The notes under the pieces are model-generated. The model did not search any database and was not told where the DNA came from. It was given only the letters and a program-made list of their open reading frames with translations. A DNA stretch of 39,941 nt from assembly GCA_018003035.1 (NCBI GenBank), contig JAGNEX010000009.1, positions 1 to 39,941 on the forward strand, given 5' to 3'. Shown piece by piece: positions 1-7,443 of the stretch. The position numbers and the translations under genes are program-made. The stretch comes from Acidimicrobiia bacterium. Lineage in GTDB: Bacteria; Actinomycetota; Acidimicrobiia; IMCC26256; JAGNEX01. How positions within the stretch are numbered: position 1 is the first letter of the stretch; each line of letters opens with the position of its first letter.

Positions 1-740
1 ACTTGCTGTTTCCGGGCTGCTCGGCGCAGCAGCAGCGCCCAGACGATGATTGCGATAATCGCGAAGGCAAACCACTGGCCGGCGTATCCAAGGTGCGGTC
101 CCGAACCGGTTGATTTCCGCGTTTCGTGAGCGATCGGCGCGTCCCTGGCTTGGGGAGGGTCGATGGCGCTTTCCGAAATCCAAACGGGTTCAAGGTCGTA
201 GTCGGACTGCTTTTGTATCCGCTCAATGTCGACGCGGTTCATCGCCTTGAGGGTTCCTGTCGCCGGGTCAGAGACCTCGTACCACAGTTTCGATTGCGTG
301 GCTTCGAGGGTGCCCTCAACCACGACGGGTCCTGTGACAGGCGCAACGATGCTTGGGTCGTCTTCGATCTCAACAGGCACCCAGCCGCGGTTCACCAGGA
401 TGGCCCTGCCGTCATCGAGTACGAGCGGCACGACCAAGGAAAAGCCGGGGAAGCCGTCCAAAGAATCGCCGCGTATCAACACGCGGGCGTCTTCGTCGAA
501 GGTGCCAGCCGCCTTCACGTGCCAGTACTTGAGCTCGCTCGGGTCGGACGTCTCGGCGAGGACCTCACCCAAGGGGCGGGCTGCGGCTTCGGCGCGATCG
601 GACAACATGTCGTTCAGTTCGGCCCGCTCGAAGTGCCGATCGATCTGCCAAATGCCCAGCCGGACACAGGTCAGCGCCATGATGGCGACGAGGATCGAAC
701 CAATGAGCCAGCGGCCCCTGAACGCAAGCGGGCGATGCAC
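1..740 (-). CDS. SURF1 family cytochrome oxidase assembly protein (partial, C-terminus beyond left edge)
   Basis: About 246 codons are visible from a GTG start at 740; the C-terminus lies outside the window. The protein begins with a short basic stretch and a membrane helix (about residues 11-28), continues as a soluble extracytoplasmic domain containing the SURF1 signature NRGWVP, and returns to a second helix introduced by [14 protein letters not shown], the conserved SURF1 C-terminal motif. This N- and C-terminal two-helix layout is the family norm. SURF1 proteins help assemble heme-copper cytochrome c oxidase, probably by delivering heme a; that role is family knowledge. It fits the cytochrome c maturation operon 23 kb away. 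GTG is chosen because an in-frame stop lies just upstream and no ATG precedes the first helix. It is transcribed divergently from the thiolase gene. Confidence 0.85.
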   Translation of the reverse strand, partial: MHRPLAFRGRWLIGSILVAIMALTCVRLGIWQIDRHFERAELNDMLSDRAEAAARPLGEVLAETSDPSELKYWHVKAAGTFDEDARVLIRGDSLDGFPGFSLVVPLVLDDGRAILVNRGWVPVEIEDDPSIVAPVTGPVVVEGTLEATQSKLWYEVSDPATGTLKAMNRVDIERIQKQSDYDLEPVWISESAIDPPQARDAPIAHETRKSTGSGPHLGYAGQWFAFAIIAIIVWALLLRRAARKQQ

Positions 741-837
741 GACGCCATGGTAGGGACCTCGACTTCAAAATCACTGACGGGCCCTGTCGACGACCCGTCG
801 CGATGGGGCGCTCAGGAGCGCCTACAGGCTTGCTCCC

Positions 838-849
838 GACCCGCGGGTC
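838..849. promoter_or_regulatory. 12-bp perfect palindrome in the SURF1/thiolase divergent region
   Basis: GACCCGCGGGTC is a perfect palindrome lying in the 254-base gap between the divergent SURF1 and thiolase starts. It is flanked by CTTG on the left (about 829-832) and CAAG on the right (849-852), so the larger dyad loosely resembles the CTTGAC/GTCAAG sites before the acyl-CoA dehydrogenase. A regulator site is an inference; GC-rich DNA produces such palindromes by chance fairly often. Confidence 0.3.
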
Positions 850-994
850 AAGTGTGTCCGAAGTCGCGGCGGCTCACGCCATAACATGCTGCGGCAGTCA
901 ACTCACCACGGGTCGAAGGCGGACCGACCAACGGCCAGCCGCTGCCCGTTTCAGCTGCCTCGTCCAGCTGCAGATATCCAAAAAGGGGATAGGA

Positions 995-2188
995 ATGGGA
1001 CAGAAGGTCTACGTAGTCGGCGTTGGAATGACCAAGTTCGAAAAGCCAGGCTCCAAGGAATGGGACTACCCAGACATGGGTAAAGAAGCTGGTGAGAAGG
1101 CACTCAACGACGCAGGTATCAACTACGACCTGGTCGAACAGGTCGCGGTGGGGTACTGCTACGGCGACTCGACCGCCGGTCAGCGTGCCGTCTACGGACT
1201 GGGTTTGTCCGGTGTGCCGGTCATCAACGTGAACAACAACTGTTCCACCGGCTCGACCGCCCTGTTTTTGGCCCGCCAGATGATCCAAGGCGGTTTGGCG
1301 GACTGCACGCTGGCAGTCGGGTTCGAGAAGATGGAAAAAGGTTCTCTCGGGATGAAATACGAGGACCGAGCCAACCCGATGGACAAGCACTTCACCAACA
1401 TGGTTGAACGCCGCGGCTTTCAACCTGCGCCGCCTGCGCCACAGATGTTCGGCAACGCCGGGCGGGAGCACATGGAGCGTTTCGGAACACCTCGCGAGGC
1501 GTTTGCCAAGATCGGCGAGAAGAACCACCGCCACTCGGTGAATAACCCGTACTCGCAGTTCCGTGACGAGTACTCCTTTGAAGACATCATGAACGCGCCC
1601 ATGGTGTACGACCCTCTCACCAAGCTGCAGTGCTGTCCGACGAGCGATGGCGGCGCCGCTGCCGTCCTGGCGTCCGAACGCTTCGTGCGTGAGCACGGCT
1701 TGGAAGGCCAAGCGGTCGAGATCGCTGGCCAGGCGATGGTGACCGACACCACGTCGACTTTCAGTGGCTCCGACATCAAGCTCGTTGGTTGGGACATGTC
1801 CCAGGCTGCGGCTCGTGCCGTCTATGAGATGTCCGGCAAGGGCCCTGAAGACGTCGATGTCATCGAACTCCACGACTGCTTCAGTGCCAACGAACTCATC
1901 ACCTACGAAGCCCTTGGCCTGTGCGCCGAAGGCGAAGCGGGTGAGCTGGCGATGGAAGGTGCGACCACGTACGGCGGAAAGGTCGTCGTCAACCCGTCTG
2001 GCGGATTGATCTCCAAGGGGCACCCGCTGGGCGCGACCGGGCTGGCGCAGTGCTCCGAGCTGACGTGGCAGATCCGCGGTACTGCCGACGCCCGCCAAGT
2101 GGAAGGCGCCGACGTTGCACTACAGCACAACATCGGTCTCGGTGGAGCCGTTGTCGTGACCATGTACACCAAGCCAAGCTTCGCCTAG
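995..2188 (+). CDS. Thiolase family protein, SCP-x/lipid-transfer type acetyl-CoA acyltransferase
   Basis: This 397-residue protein is a thiolase-fold enzyme of the sterol-carrier-protein-x type. Members cleave 3-ketoacyl-CoA, including branched or steroid side-chain thioesters, with CoA. The nucleophilic cysteine is in NNNCSTGS (C83). The acid/base residues are in HDCFSANE (H293, C295) and GHPLGATG (H343), at the spacing expected for a complete thiolase. Length is normal for the thiolase domain alone; no C-terminal SCP2 domain is fused. The ATG at 995 follows a purine-rich aaaaggggatagga leader, and no upstream in-frame start encodes conserved sequence. The gene stands alone between the divergent SURF1 gene and cysH. 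An acyl-CoA dehydrogenase 2.8 kb downstream could act in the same beta-oxidation route. The exact acyl substrate cannot be read from sequence. Confidence 0.93.
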   Translation: MGQKVYVVGVGMTKFEKPGSKEWDYPDMGKEAGEKALNDAGINYDLVEQVAVGYCYGDSTAGQRAVYGLGLSGVPVINVNNNCSTGSTALFLARQMIQGGLADCTLAVGFEKMEKGSLGMKYEDRANPMDKHFTNMVERRGFQPAPPAPQMFGNAGREHMERFGTPREAFAKIGEKNHRHSVNNPYSQFRDEYSFEDIMNAPMVYDPLTKLQCCPTSDGGAAAVLASERFVREHGLEGQAVEIAGQAMVTDTTSTFSGSDIKLVGWDMSQAAARAVYEMSGKGPEDVDVIELHDCFSANELITYEALGLCAEGEAGELAMEGATTYGGKVVVNPSGGLISKGHPLGATGLAQCSELTWQIRGTADARQVEGADVALQHNIGLGGAVVVTMYTKPSFA

Positions 2189-2540
2189 CCAACTCTGGTT
2201 TGGACCCGTCCCGGCCAGGCCTAGATCCGGGTAGTCACAACAAACTTGGGGCGGTCGTCGAGCTATCGGCGGCCGCCCCAGCTCGTGCGTTCGGTCACTG
2301 CGGTCTGTCGCTTCACCTGGTGCAACGCTTCGAACGGGCGATTCGGCTGCAGTCCTCAGCGGCCGAATCAGAGCGGTCGAAGCGACAAAATCCGAGCCCT
2401 ACCGATCAGCCCTCCTAAAATGCGACCAAATTTGTCGGCTTTTCGGGCATAGGCCCGTCATGGTCCGGGTTACGTCCCGGCATGATGACCCACAGCACTT
2501 ACGCAGGTGTTGGGACCGCAGCCGGCTGGAGGAGCGCACA
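2189..2540. other. Intergenic region thiolase-cysH (352 bases)
   Basis: This gap holds a terminator-like hairpin close to the thiolase stop (2247-2280) and, at its right end, a 20-codon open frame that overlaps the cysH start (2482-2544). I see no protein-coding sequence with homology signs, no tRNA, and no riboswitch core I can recognise. The cysH promoter is probably somewhere in 2400-2480, but no convincing -10/-35 pair stands out. Confidence 0.6.
2247..2280 (+). terminator. Terminator-like hairpin after thiolase gene
   Basis: TGGGGCGG (2247-2254) is the exact inverse of CCGCCCCA (2273-2280), separated by 18 nt. It lies about 60 bases after the thiolase stop and has no T-run behind it. 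It could end the thiolase transcript, but the large loop keeps confidence low. Confidence 0.35.
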
Positions 2541-2544
2541 ATGA
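2482..2544 (+). CDS. Possible 20-residue leader peptide overlapping cysH start
   Basis: A short frame with two successive ATG codons (2482 and 2485) encodes MMTHSTYAGVGTAAGWRSAQ and stops with a TGA that overlaps the cysH ATG as ATGA (2541-2544). Such start-stop overlap is the hallmark of translational coupling. Some actinobacterial sulfur-assimilation genes are preceded by short regulatory leader peptides, usually with informative Cys or Arg codons. This one has no Cys, and its own ribosome-binding site is weak. It could equally be a chance frame. Confidence 0.25.
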   Translation: MMTHSTYAGVGTAAGWRSAQ

Positions 2545-3221
2545 CCGCAAGCGTGTCTGACGCCAAAGTTTGGAACGACGTCGAACTCGCCGATCTCGAT
2601 CGACGATTCGAGCACGCCACTCCTCACGAGATCGTCAGTTGGGCCGTCGGTGCGTTCGGTCGGGGCGTGTGTGTCGCAGCATCGATGGCCGACGCCGTGC
2701 TGATCGACATTGCTGTCACCGTGAAGCCCGACATCGAGATCTTGTTTATCGACACCGGCTACCACTTCCCCGAGACGATCGAAACGGTCGAACGGGTTCG
2801 CGAGCGCTACGGCGCCAACATCAGGACGATGCGCAACCCCAAACCGACCGACGACCTCTGGAAGACCGATACCGAGGGCTGCTGCGCAGTTCGCAAAGTA
2901 GCCATGCTCGACCAGGCTTTGGCCGACTACGAGGCCTGGATGAGCGGCCTGCGCAGGGTTGAATCGCCGACGAGGGGCAATGCTCGCATCTCGGCACGGG
3001 ACATTCGCGGCAAGGTCAAGATCAATCCGCTCGCCAACTGGTCAGATGAGCAGGTTGACGCCTACATCGCCGAGCGCGATGTGCCGGTCAATCCCTTGAT
3101 TACGCAGGGTTACGCAAGTATCGGCTGTTGGCCATGCACTTCGCTGCCGACCGATCCCAATGATCCTCGTTCGGGTCGTTGGGCGGGCAGCGAAAAGACC
3201 GAATGCGGCCTCCACTACTAA
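2541..3221 (+). CDS. cysH: Assimilatory APS/PAPS reductase, 4Fe-4S type
   Basis: This 226-residue cytoplasmic enzyme reduces adenylyl-sulfate (APS) or PAPS to sulfite using thioredoxin, a step of cysteine biosynthesis. The adenine-nucleotide alpha-hydrolase fold is visible as FGRGVCVAASMADAV and the FIDTGYHFPET signature. A cysteine pair (C114-C115) and a CxxC pair (C196, C199) match the CC...CxxC ligands of the 4Fe-4S cluster that marks APS-using bacterial enzymes. The C-terminal ECGLHY carries the catalytic cysteine C222. All key residues are present and the length is normal. The ATG at 2541 has a good Shine-Dalgarno (ctggagga) about 7 nt upstream. No other sulfate-assimilation gene (cysD, cysN, sir) lies in the window, so the gene appears isolated. 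Confidence 0.95.
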   Translation: MTASVSDAKVWNDVELADLDRRFEHATPHEIVSWAVGAFGRGVCVAASMADAVLIDIAVTVKPDIEILFIDTGYHFPETIETVERVRERYGANIRTMRNPKPTDDLWKTDTEGCCAVRKVAMLDQALADYEAWMSGLRRVESPTRGNARISARDIRGKVKINPLANWSDEQVDAYIAERDVPVNPLITQGYASIGCWPCTSLPTDPNDPRSGRWAGSEKTECGLHY

Positions 3222-3263
3222 CCAACACCGGGCCGCCGCGTTGGCGCTGTCCGGCCCATTGGT
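3221..3263. terminator. Putative bidirectional terminator between cysH and the converging gene
   Basis: A two-part hairpin lies in the 94-base gap between the convergent genes: outer arms ACCAA (3221-3225) and TTGGT (3259-3263), inner arms GGGCCG (3230-3235) and CGGCCC (3252-3257). It starts at the last base of the cysH stop codon. No long T-run follows, so this is inferred from position and symmetry. Confidence 0.4.
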
Positions 3264-3315
3264 CACGCCCCCTCGTATTCACCGCGGAAGTGCGCTGCTG
3301 ACGTTGCTCCGCCGG

Positions 3316-4755
3316 CTATGGCAGCGGGCGGCTGACGGGTATTTCGCCTCGCCAGGTGCGCAATGACGCTTCAGCCAGTTCAAATGCGCCGATCGTCGGA
3401 CCGTCAGCGTGTGCGCCTACCGCGTGAGCGACCGCCAGGGTTTGGTTGAAGGCGTCGAGCGGGCTGCCGCCAAGGAGCACAACGACGCGTCCCAAGGTGG
3501 CGACGATGTCGCTCCATACCACGGCGCCTCTACGTTGCAGTTGGGCCAGCGCCCGAGGTGTTACCGCACCATCTGCGACACCGACGACCGTTCGGGCCAA
3601 GATCCGGTCTTGGAAATCGTGGCTGACCCCGGCCGTATTGCCGACCAGGAGCACGTCACACGGGGTGCTGAGCGCTCCCCAGGCCGGCCCAGAGGTTTCG
3701 TCGATACCGGCCAGCCAGTCGCGGGGATGCGCGTCGAGCGCCGCGGAAAGGGCGTTGAGGTCGAGGCCGTCCGGGCTTGCCAACGTGCCAGACGGGGAGG
3801 AAGCAGCGACAAGCTTGACGCGGCCTTCCCGTGCGAGTTCGGTCAGGCCAACAACGATGCGTTTGCTCAGGCCGATCGCGCTCACCCTGGCGGTTTCCCC
3901 GTCGGGAAGCGCCTCGGTCAACACGGCACGGAGGGAAGCGGCCTCGGCTTCGAAGACGGTCTCGGCGTCGGCGAGTGAGACGGCGCCCAACTCCGACGAG
4001 GGGAAGTTGGCGGAGTAGCCAGCCCACTGCCCCGCATCGAGCAGCGATCCAGCGCCTTGTGCCCACGCCTCACCGTCTTCGCCGAGCGCACCCGGGGCAG
4101 CCTTGATGCCGCCGACGGCGCCGCTTCGGTGCTCGTCGAGCAGGGCGAGCTGGTAGGTGAAGGTTCGGGCGACGAGCTTGCCCTCAGTCTGGAGCAGGCC
4201 GGGGGTCGCCGCGACGAGCCCAGCGCCGGTTTCGACGTCGGGTAGGTCCCAGATCATCCAGCTGTTTGCCGAATACTTGGTGAGCGGTTTGTGCGCCGCT
4301 TTGCGTTCCGCAGACCGCTCGGCCGTCTTGGGATCACCGGCCGGTTTGGGGTGCTGGCCGACCTGGGGATTGTCAGCGGTGGGCTGCGCGTCCGGAGTGG
4401 CCGGCGCCTCTGGGGATGGGGTGGCTGCGAGTTGCGAGGATTGATCCGTCGGCGCTTCGGTGGGTATGGCGGGGGACTGGAGCGGCGGCGAACTTGGTTG
4501 GAAGGCGTCCTGAGAAGGGGTGCCCAATACTGGAGCGGGAGGCACGACCACCTGTTCGGCGACGGATGGTTCAGGGATGGTGACCGCGGCTTGCGCTGCG
4601 CTGTCGCGGCGCGCCTGTGCCCGCTTAGCAGCGAGCTCGGCTTGGTGCTCGCGTTCGCGTCGGTTGTTCTCGCGTGTCGGTCCGCTCGCCCAAAGGATTG
4701 CCAAGAGCATGAGCACGACGAACACGACAGCAAATACGAAGGTTGCTTCAAACAC
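3316..4755 (-). CDS. Membrane-anchored protein with degenerate Glu/Leu/Phe/Val dehydrogenase-like domain
   Basis: This 479-residue protein starts (GTG at 4755) with one hydrophobic helix (residues 4-23), then a charged Arg/Glu/Ala stretch to about 55, then a Pro/Ala/Gln/Thr-rich linker (about 57-145). The remaining 330 residues resemble the amino-acid dehydrogenase (ELFV) fold. RTFTYQLAL (197-205) with GAVGGIKA (212-219) corresponds to the substrate-domain MTYKNAL...GGGK region. KLVAASSPSGTLASPDGLDL (314-333) corresponds to the Rossmann VAVSDSxG strand. CDVLLVG through GVADGAVTPRALAQL (366-405) and VVWSDIVAT (412-420) correspond to the DVLxPxA, GAN...T and PDxxxNAGG blocks. The nucleotide-binding GxGxxG is replaced by IGLSKR, and the catalytic lysine and aspartate motifs are not recognisable. 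I infer a non-catalytic scaffold or sensor. No signal peptidase site is evident, so the domain probably faces the cytoplasm or is membrane-tethered; topology is unresolved. It is divergent from the acyl-CoA dehydrogenase gene. Confidence 0.7.
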   Translation of the reverse strand: MFEATFVFAVVFVVLMLLAILWASGPTRENNRREREHQAELAAKRAQARRDSAAQAAVTIPEPSVAEQVVVPPAPVLGTPSQDAFQPSSPPLQSPAIPTEAPTDQSSQLAATPSPEAPATPDAQPTADNPQVGQHPKPAGDPKTAERSAERKAAHKPLTKYSANSWMIWDLPDVETGAGLVAATPGLLQTEGKLVARTFTYQLALLDEHRSGAVGGIKAAPGALGEDGEAWAQGAGSLLDAGQWAGYSANFPSSELGAVSLADAETVFEAEAASLRAVLTEALPDGETARVSAIGLSKRIVVGLTELAREGRVKLVAASSPSGTLASPDGLDLNALSAALDAHPRDWLAGIDETSGPAWGALSTPCDVLLVGNTAGVSHDFQDRILARTVVGVADGAVTPRALAQLQRRGAVVWSDIVATLGRVVVLLGGSPLDAFNQTLAVAHAVGAHADGPTIGAFELAEASLRTWRGEIPVSRPLP

Positions 4756-4861
4756 GGGAGAAACCCTACCCGCAGCGAGGGCGTTCGACGCGCAGTCATG
4801 CCGGAAACAACCGGCGAGTCTTCGCCGAGAACACCCCGCGTATTACAGGCTCGCGATAAGT

Positions 4862-4892
4862 GTCAAGATTCAACTTGACCCGGGAGTCAAGT
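4862..4892. promoter_or_regulatory. Three alternating CTTGAC/GTCAAG half-sites, 12-bp period
   Basis: GTCAAG (4862-4867), CTTGAC (4874-4879) and GTCAAG (4886-4891) occur at exact 12-bp steps with alternating orientation. The right-hand pair extends to a perfect 7-bp dyad, ACTTGAC-N6-GTCAAGT (4873-4892). The array sits in the 262-base divergent gap, 125 bases before the acyl-CoA dehydrogenase start. The central TTGACC could also serve as a -35 element. The form suits a dimeric MerR- or TetR-type regulator of fatty-acid or branched-chain catabolism bound at overlapping sites; the regulator's identity is inference. Confidence 0.55.
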
Positions 4893-5017
4893 CGCGGCTG
4901 GAATGTGGTGGTTCGGCCCGCAGGAGTAGCCGCGGGACCGATCCTCGCCGACGCTTATCCCGAATTTCCGTGCAGCGCGCCTCAAACAAGCCGCGCTGAC
5001 AATTGCCTGGAGATCAC

Positions 5018-6235
5018 ATGTCGCAACCCGTTTTCAACCTCAAGCCCAATGAGGATCAAGAACAGATCCAAGACTGGGTGCACGGCTTTGCCCGTGACGT
5101 CATGCGTCCCGCTGCCGAAGAGTGGGACGAAAAGGAAGAGACCCCCTGGCCGATTCTGGAAGAAGCCGCCAAGATCGGCCTGTATTCGGCTGAAGGTTTC
5201 GCCCAGATGTTCGCTTCTGACCCAACCGGGCTCACCGGCATGCTCGTCAACGAGGAGCTGTTCTGGGGAGACGCCGGTATTGCGCTGTCGATCATGGGGA
5301 CCGGGCTTGCCGTCGCCGCGCTCGCCGGCAACGGAACGCCTGAGCAGCTCTTCACCTGGATCGGGGAATGTTTCGGAACGCCGGGCGACCTCAAGATGGC
5401 GGCGTTCTGCGCGACCGAACCCGATGCTGGTTCGGATGTCTCATCGTTCCGGACCCGCGCCCGCAAAGACGGCGATGACTGGGTCCTGAACGGCCAGAAG
5501 ATCTTTGCGACCAACGGTGGCATCGCTGATGTCCACGTCGTAGTCGCGGCTGTCGAGCCCGACCTTGGTTCGCGGGGTCACGCTGCGTTTGTCATTCCTC
5601 CGAAGACCCCAGGGCTCTCACAAGGTAAGAAAGAAAAGAAGCTCGGCATTCGTGCCTCCCACACCGCCGAGGTCATCTTGGAGGATGTGCGTCTGCCCGC
5701 AGAATGCCTGCTTGGCGGCGAAGAAAAGCTGATGGCCAAGATCGAGCGCGCACGTGAAGGGCAAAAGGCGGGTAAGCAGCCGGCGATGTCGACCTTCGAG
5801 GCCACCCGTCCGATCGTCGCCGCCCAGGCCGTAGGTATCGCCCGCGCCGCCTACGAATACGCTCTCGACTACGCCAAGCAGCGTGTTCAGTTCGGTCGGC
5901 CGATCATCGAGAATCAGGCGATTGCGTTCATGCTCGCCGATATGAAGACCGAGATCGACGCTGCCCGTCTGTTGTGCTGGCGAGCAGCCTGGATGGCGGC
6001 AACCCACCAAGAGTTCAAGAACGCAGAGGGGTCGATGTCCAAGCTGAAGGCTGGCCGGACCGCCGTCTGGGTAGCTGAGCGTGCAGTCCAGATCTTTGGC
6101 GGTTATGGCTACGTCCGGGACTTCCCCGTCCAGCGCCTCTACCGCGACGCCAAGATCTACGACATCTTCGAGGGCACCGAACAGATCCAACAACTGGTGA
6201 TCAGCCGAGCCATCTCTGGCATGCGCATCCAGTAG
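5018..6235 (+). CDS. Acyl-CoA dehydrogenase
   Basis: This 405-residue flavoenzyme catalyses the first, alpha-beta desaturating step of acyl-CoA oxidation and passes electrons to electron-transfer flavoprotein. The FAD/substrate signature is at CATEPDAGSDVSSFRTRARK and the following NGQKIFATNG. The C-terminal domain has VQIFGGYGYVRDFPVQRLYR and YDIFEGTEQIQ, whose glutamate aligns with the catalytic base of medium-chain enzymes. The length is typical. The ATG at 5018 follows a tggaga Shine-Dalgarno; a TTG 15 bases upstream is less likely. The gene is monocistronic, preceded by the half-site array at 4862-4892 and followed by a strong hairpin at 6299-6342. Substrate chain length cannot be assigned. 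It could act with the thiolase at 995-2188, the crotonases near 21 kb and the SDR at 15.5 kb. Confidence 0.95.
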   Translation: MSQPVFNLKPNEDQEQIQDWVHGFARDVMRPAAEEWDEKEETPWPILEEAAKIGLYSAEGFAQMFASDPTGLTGMLVNEELFWGDAGIALSIMGTGLAVAALAGNGTPEQLFTWIGECFGTPGDLKMAAFCATEPDAGSDVSSFRTRARKDGDDWVLNGQKIFATNGGIADVHVVVAAVEPDLGSRGHAAFVIPPKTPGLSQGKKEKKLGIRASHTAEVILEDVRLPAECLLGGEEKLMAKIERAREGQKAGKQPAMSTFEATRPIVAAQAVGIARAAYEYALDYAKQRVQFGRPIIENQAIAFMLADMKTEIDAARLLCWRAAWMAATHQEFKNAEGSMSKLKAGRTAVWVAERAVQIFGGYGYVRDFPVQRLYRDAKIYDIFEGTEQIQQLVISRAISGMRIQ

Positions 6236-6298
6236 GGGAGTGCTTCAGTCCACCCGACCTGCGGTGGGCTAGTTGGGCTGCTGGACCCTTGTATTGAC

Positions 6299-6342
6299 CG
6301 GACAGTGACGGGGCGGCTAGGTGCCGCCCCGCTCCCTGTCCG
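6299..6342. terminator. Strong bidirectional terminator hairpin
   Basis: Nested perfect arms CGGACAG (6299-6305)/CTGTCCG (6336-6342) and CGGGGCGGC (6309-6317)/GCCGCCCCG (6323-6331) close over a 5-nt loop. It lies between two convergent genes, 63 bases past the acyl-CoA dehydrogenase stop. It has no T-run, as is common in high-GC actinobacterial terminators. Confidence 0.75.
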
Positions 6343-6402
6343 AGTGCGTATGAGCTCCCCTGTTATCCCGTCGTACCCTGCGCTGCCTTGGACCTCTGGC
6401 TG

Positions 6403-7263
6403 CTAGCGCTCGAGCCACGGGGCGAACAGTTTGGTCAGACGTGGCATGACTACCCAGGTCAGTGTCGTGACGCTGATGAAATTCTGTGTAACGCCGGCGA
6501 CAGGCCACGGTAGGTCGGGCGCAAAGCGAATGCGCAGCGCGTTGAGGGCCAGCGACAGAGGGAGGATTCCGGTCAGGACCACGGTTGCCTGTTTCCATTT
6601 GGGAATGCGTCCGTCGGGCTTTTGGAACCACCCGCCGAACCCTCCAACGACGTTCAGAGTTCTCCCACTCTCAACGTGTTTGTCGACGGCGGTCAGCAGT
6701 CGACGGCGGACGTCCGCGTTGAGCCACGCATCGAGATGGGCTCGGGTGTCGAAGGACACCGTCACCACCGTCTCGTCTTGGACGTCGGGGATCGGGTCGT
6801 ACCGCTGAACCTTGACGAAGCCCGGGAAGTCAGCGACCGCCTGCTCGACCTCTCCCTGCGCCTCCTCGAAGGCCAACTCTTGACCCGGTCGGATTCGAAA
6901 CGACGCGACCGCGGTCACCACGTCTTCGTCGGATGCGTGGGCGACAACCTGTTCGCGAGCGTCCCCTACGAACAGATCCCGCCCTTCGGCGAGTAACGCT
7001 GCCCTTTCGGGTGAATCGAGCCAGGCTTGCAACTCGGCGGTGGTCTCGAACCGGTACACGATGACCCACTCGCCCGGGTGGGCAGCATTCGGCGGGTGGA
7101 GCGACGACTCACCGTAACCGGGTGCCATGCGCGCCCTGGCGTTGAGTCGAAGCAGCCATCGACTGAACTCCTCTTCGCGGCCACTCTTAGGTCGGCGTGC
7201 CACCAGGACCATGGGACTGTGCGAACGCGGGTTTGCGGACGAGGTCGGTTGGGGTTCTGCCAT
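6403..7263 (-). CDS. Tandem antibiotic-biosynthesis-monooxygenase (ABM) domain membrane protein
   Basis: This 286-residue protein contains two ferredoxin-like ABM domains, about residues 18-110 and 111-205. Each has the pattern of an initial beta strand (MVLVARRPKSGREEEF; VTAVASFRIRPGQELAF), a central PGY/PGF turn and a helix of the FETTAELQAWLDSPER type (second copy FDTRAHLDAWLNADVRR). The C-terminus carries KWKQATVVLTGILPLSLAL and a second hydrophobic segment, giving two membrane helices. This layout matches a known group of uncharacterised ABM membrane proteins. ABM domains occur in heme-degrading and quinone-modifying monooxygenases, but no substrate can be named here. The start at 7263 has no strong ribosome-binding site; Met18 is an alternative. 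Its divergent neighbour is the FG-GAP lipoprotein. Confidence 0.8.
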   Translation of the reverse strand: MAEPQPTSSANPRSHSPMVLVARRPKSGREEEFSRWLLRLNARARMAPGYGESSLHPPNAAHPGEWVIVYRFETTAELQAWLDSPERAALLAEGRDLFVGDAREQVVAHASDEDVVTAVASFRIRPGQELAFEEAQGEVEQAVADFPGFVKVQRYDPIPDVQDETVVTVSFDTRAHLDAWLNADVRRRLLTAVDKHVESGRTLNVVGGFGGWFQKPDGRIPKWKQATVVLTGILPLSLALNALRIRFAPDLPWPVAGVTQNFISVTTLTWVVMPRLTKLFAPWLER

Positions 7264-7443
7264 GCCGAGGAGTCTTCAGCGAACCGCGGGGCGGCGCCAA
7301 CGGATCGCGCATCATTGAACAGAGCAAGCGGCAGGGTAGGGGGAGGGCGAACAAAGTTGAGCAGACGCTCAGTTTTTGCTGGCGATGTTCTCAACCGTTG
7401 ACTATGTTGCCAAGTGGTTTGGGTCTTCGGGTCAGGGGAAACG

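Noticed and set aside
126..884. Long plus-strand open frames opposite SURF1
   Set aside because: They lie antisense to a protein with clear SURF1 motifs and have Arg/His-rich compositions typical of GC-rich shadow frames.
848..2098. 416-codon minus-strand open frame opposite the thiolase
   Set aside because: Long antisense frames are expected in high-GC genes; the plus-strand thiolase has all catalytic motifs and the antisense product resembles nothing.
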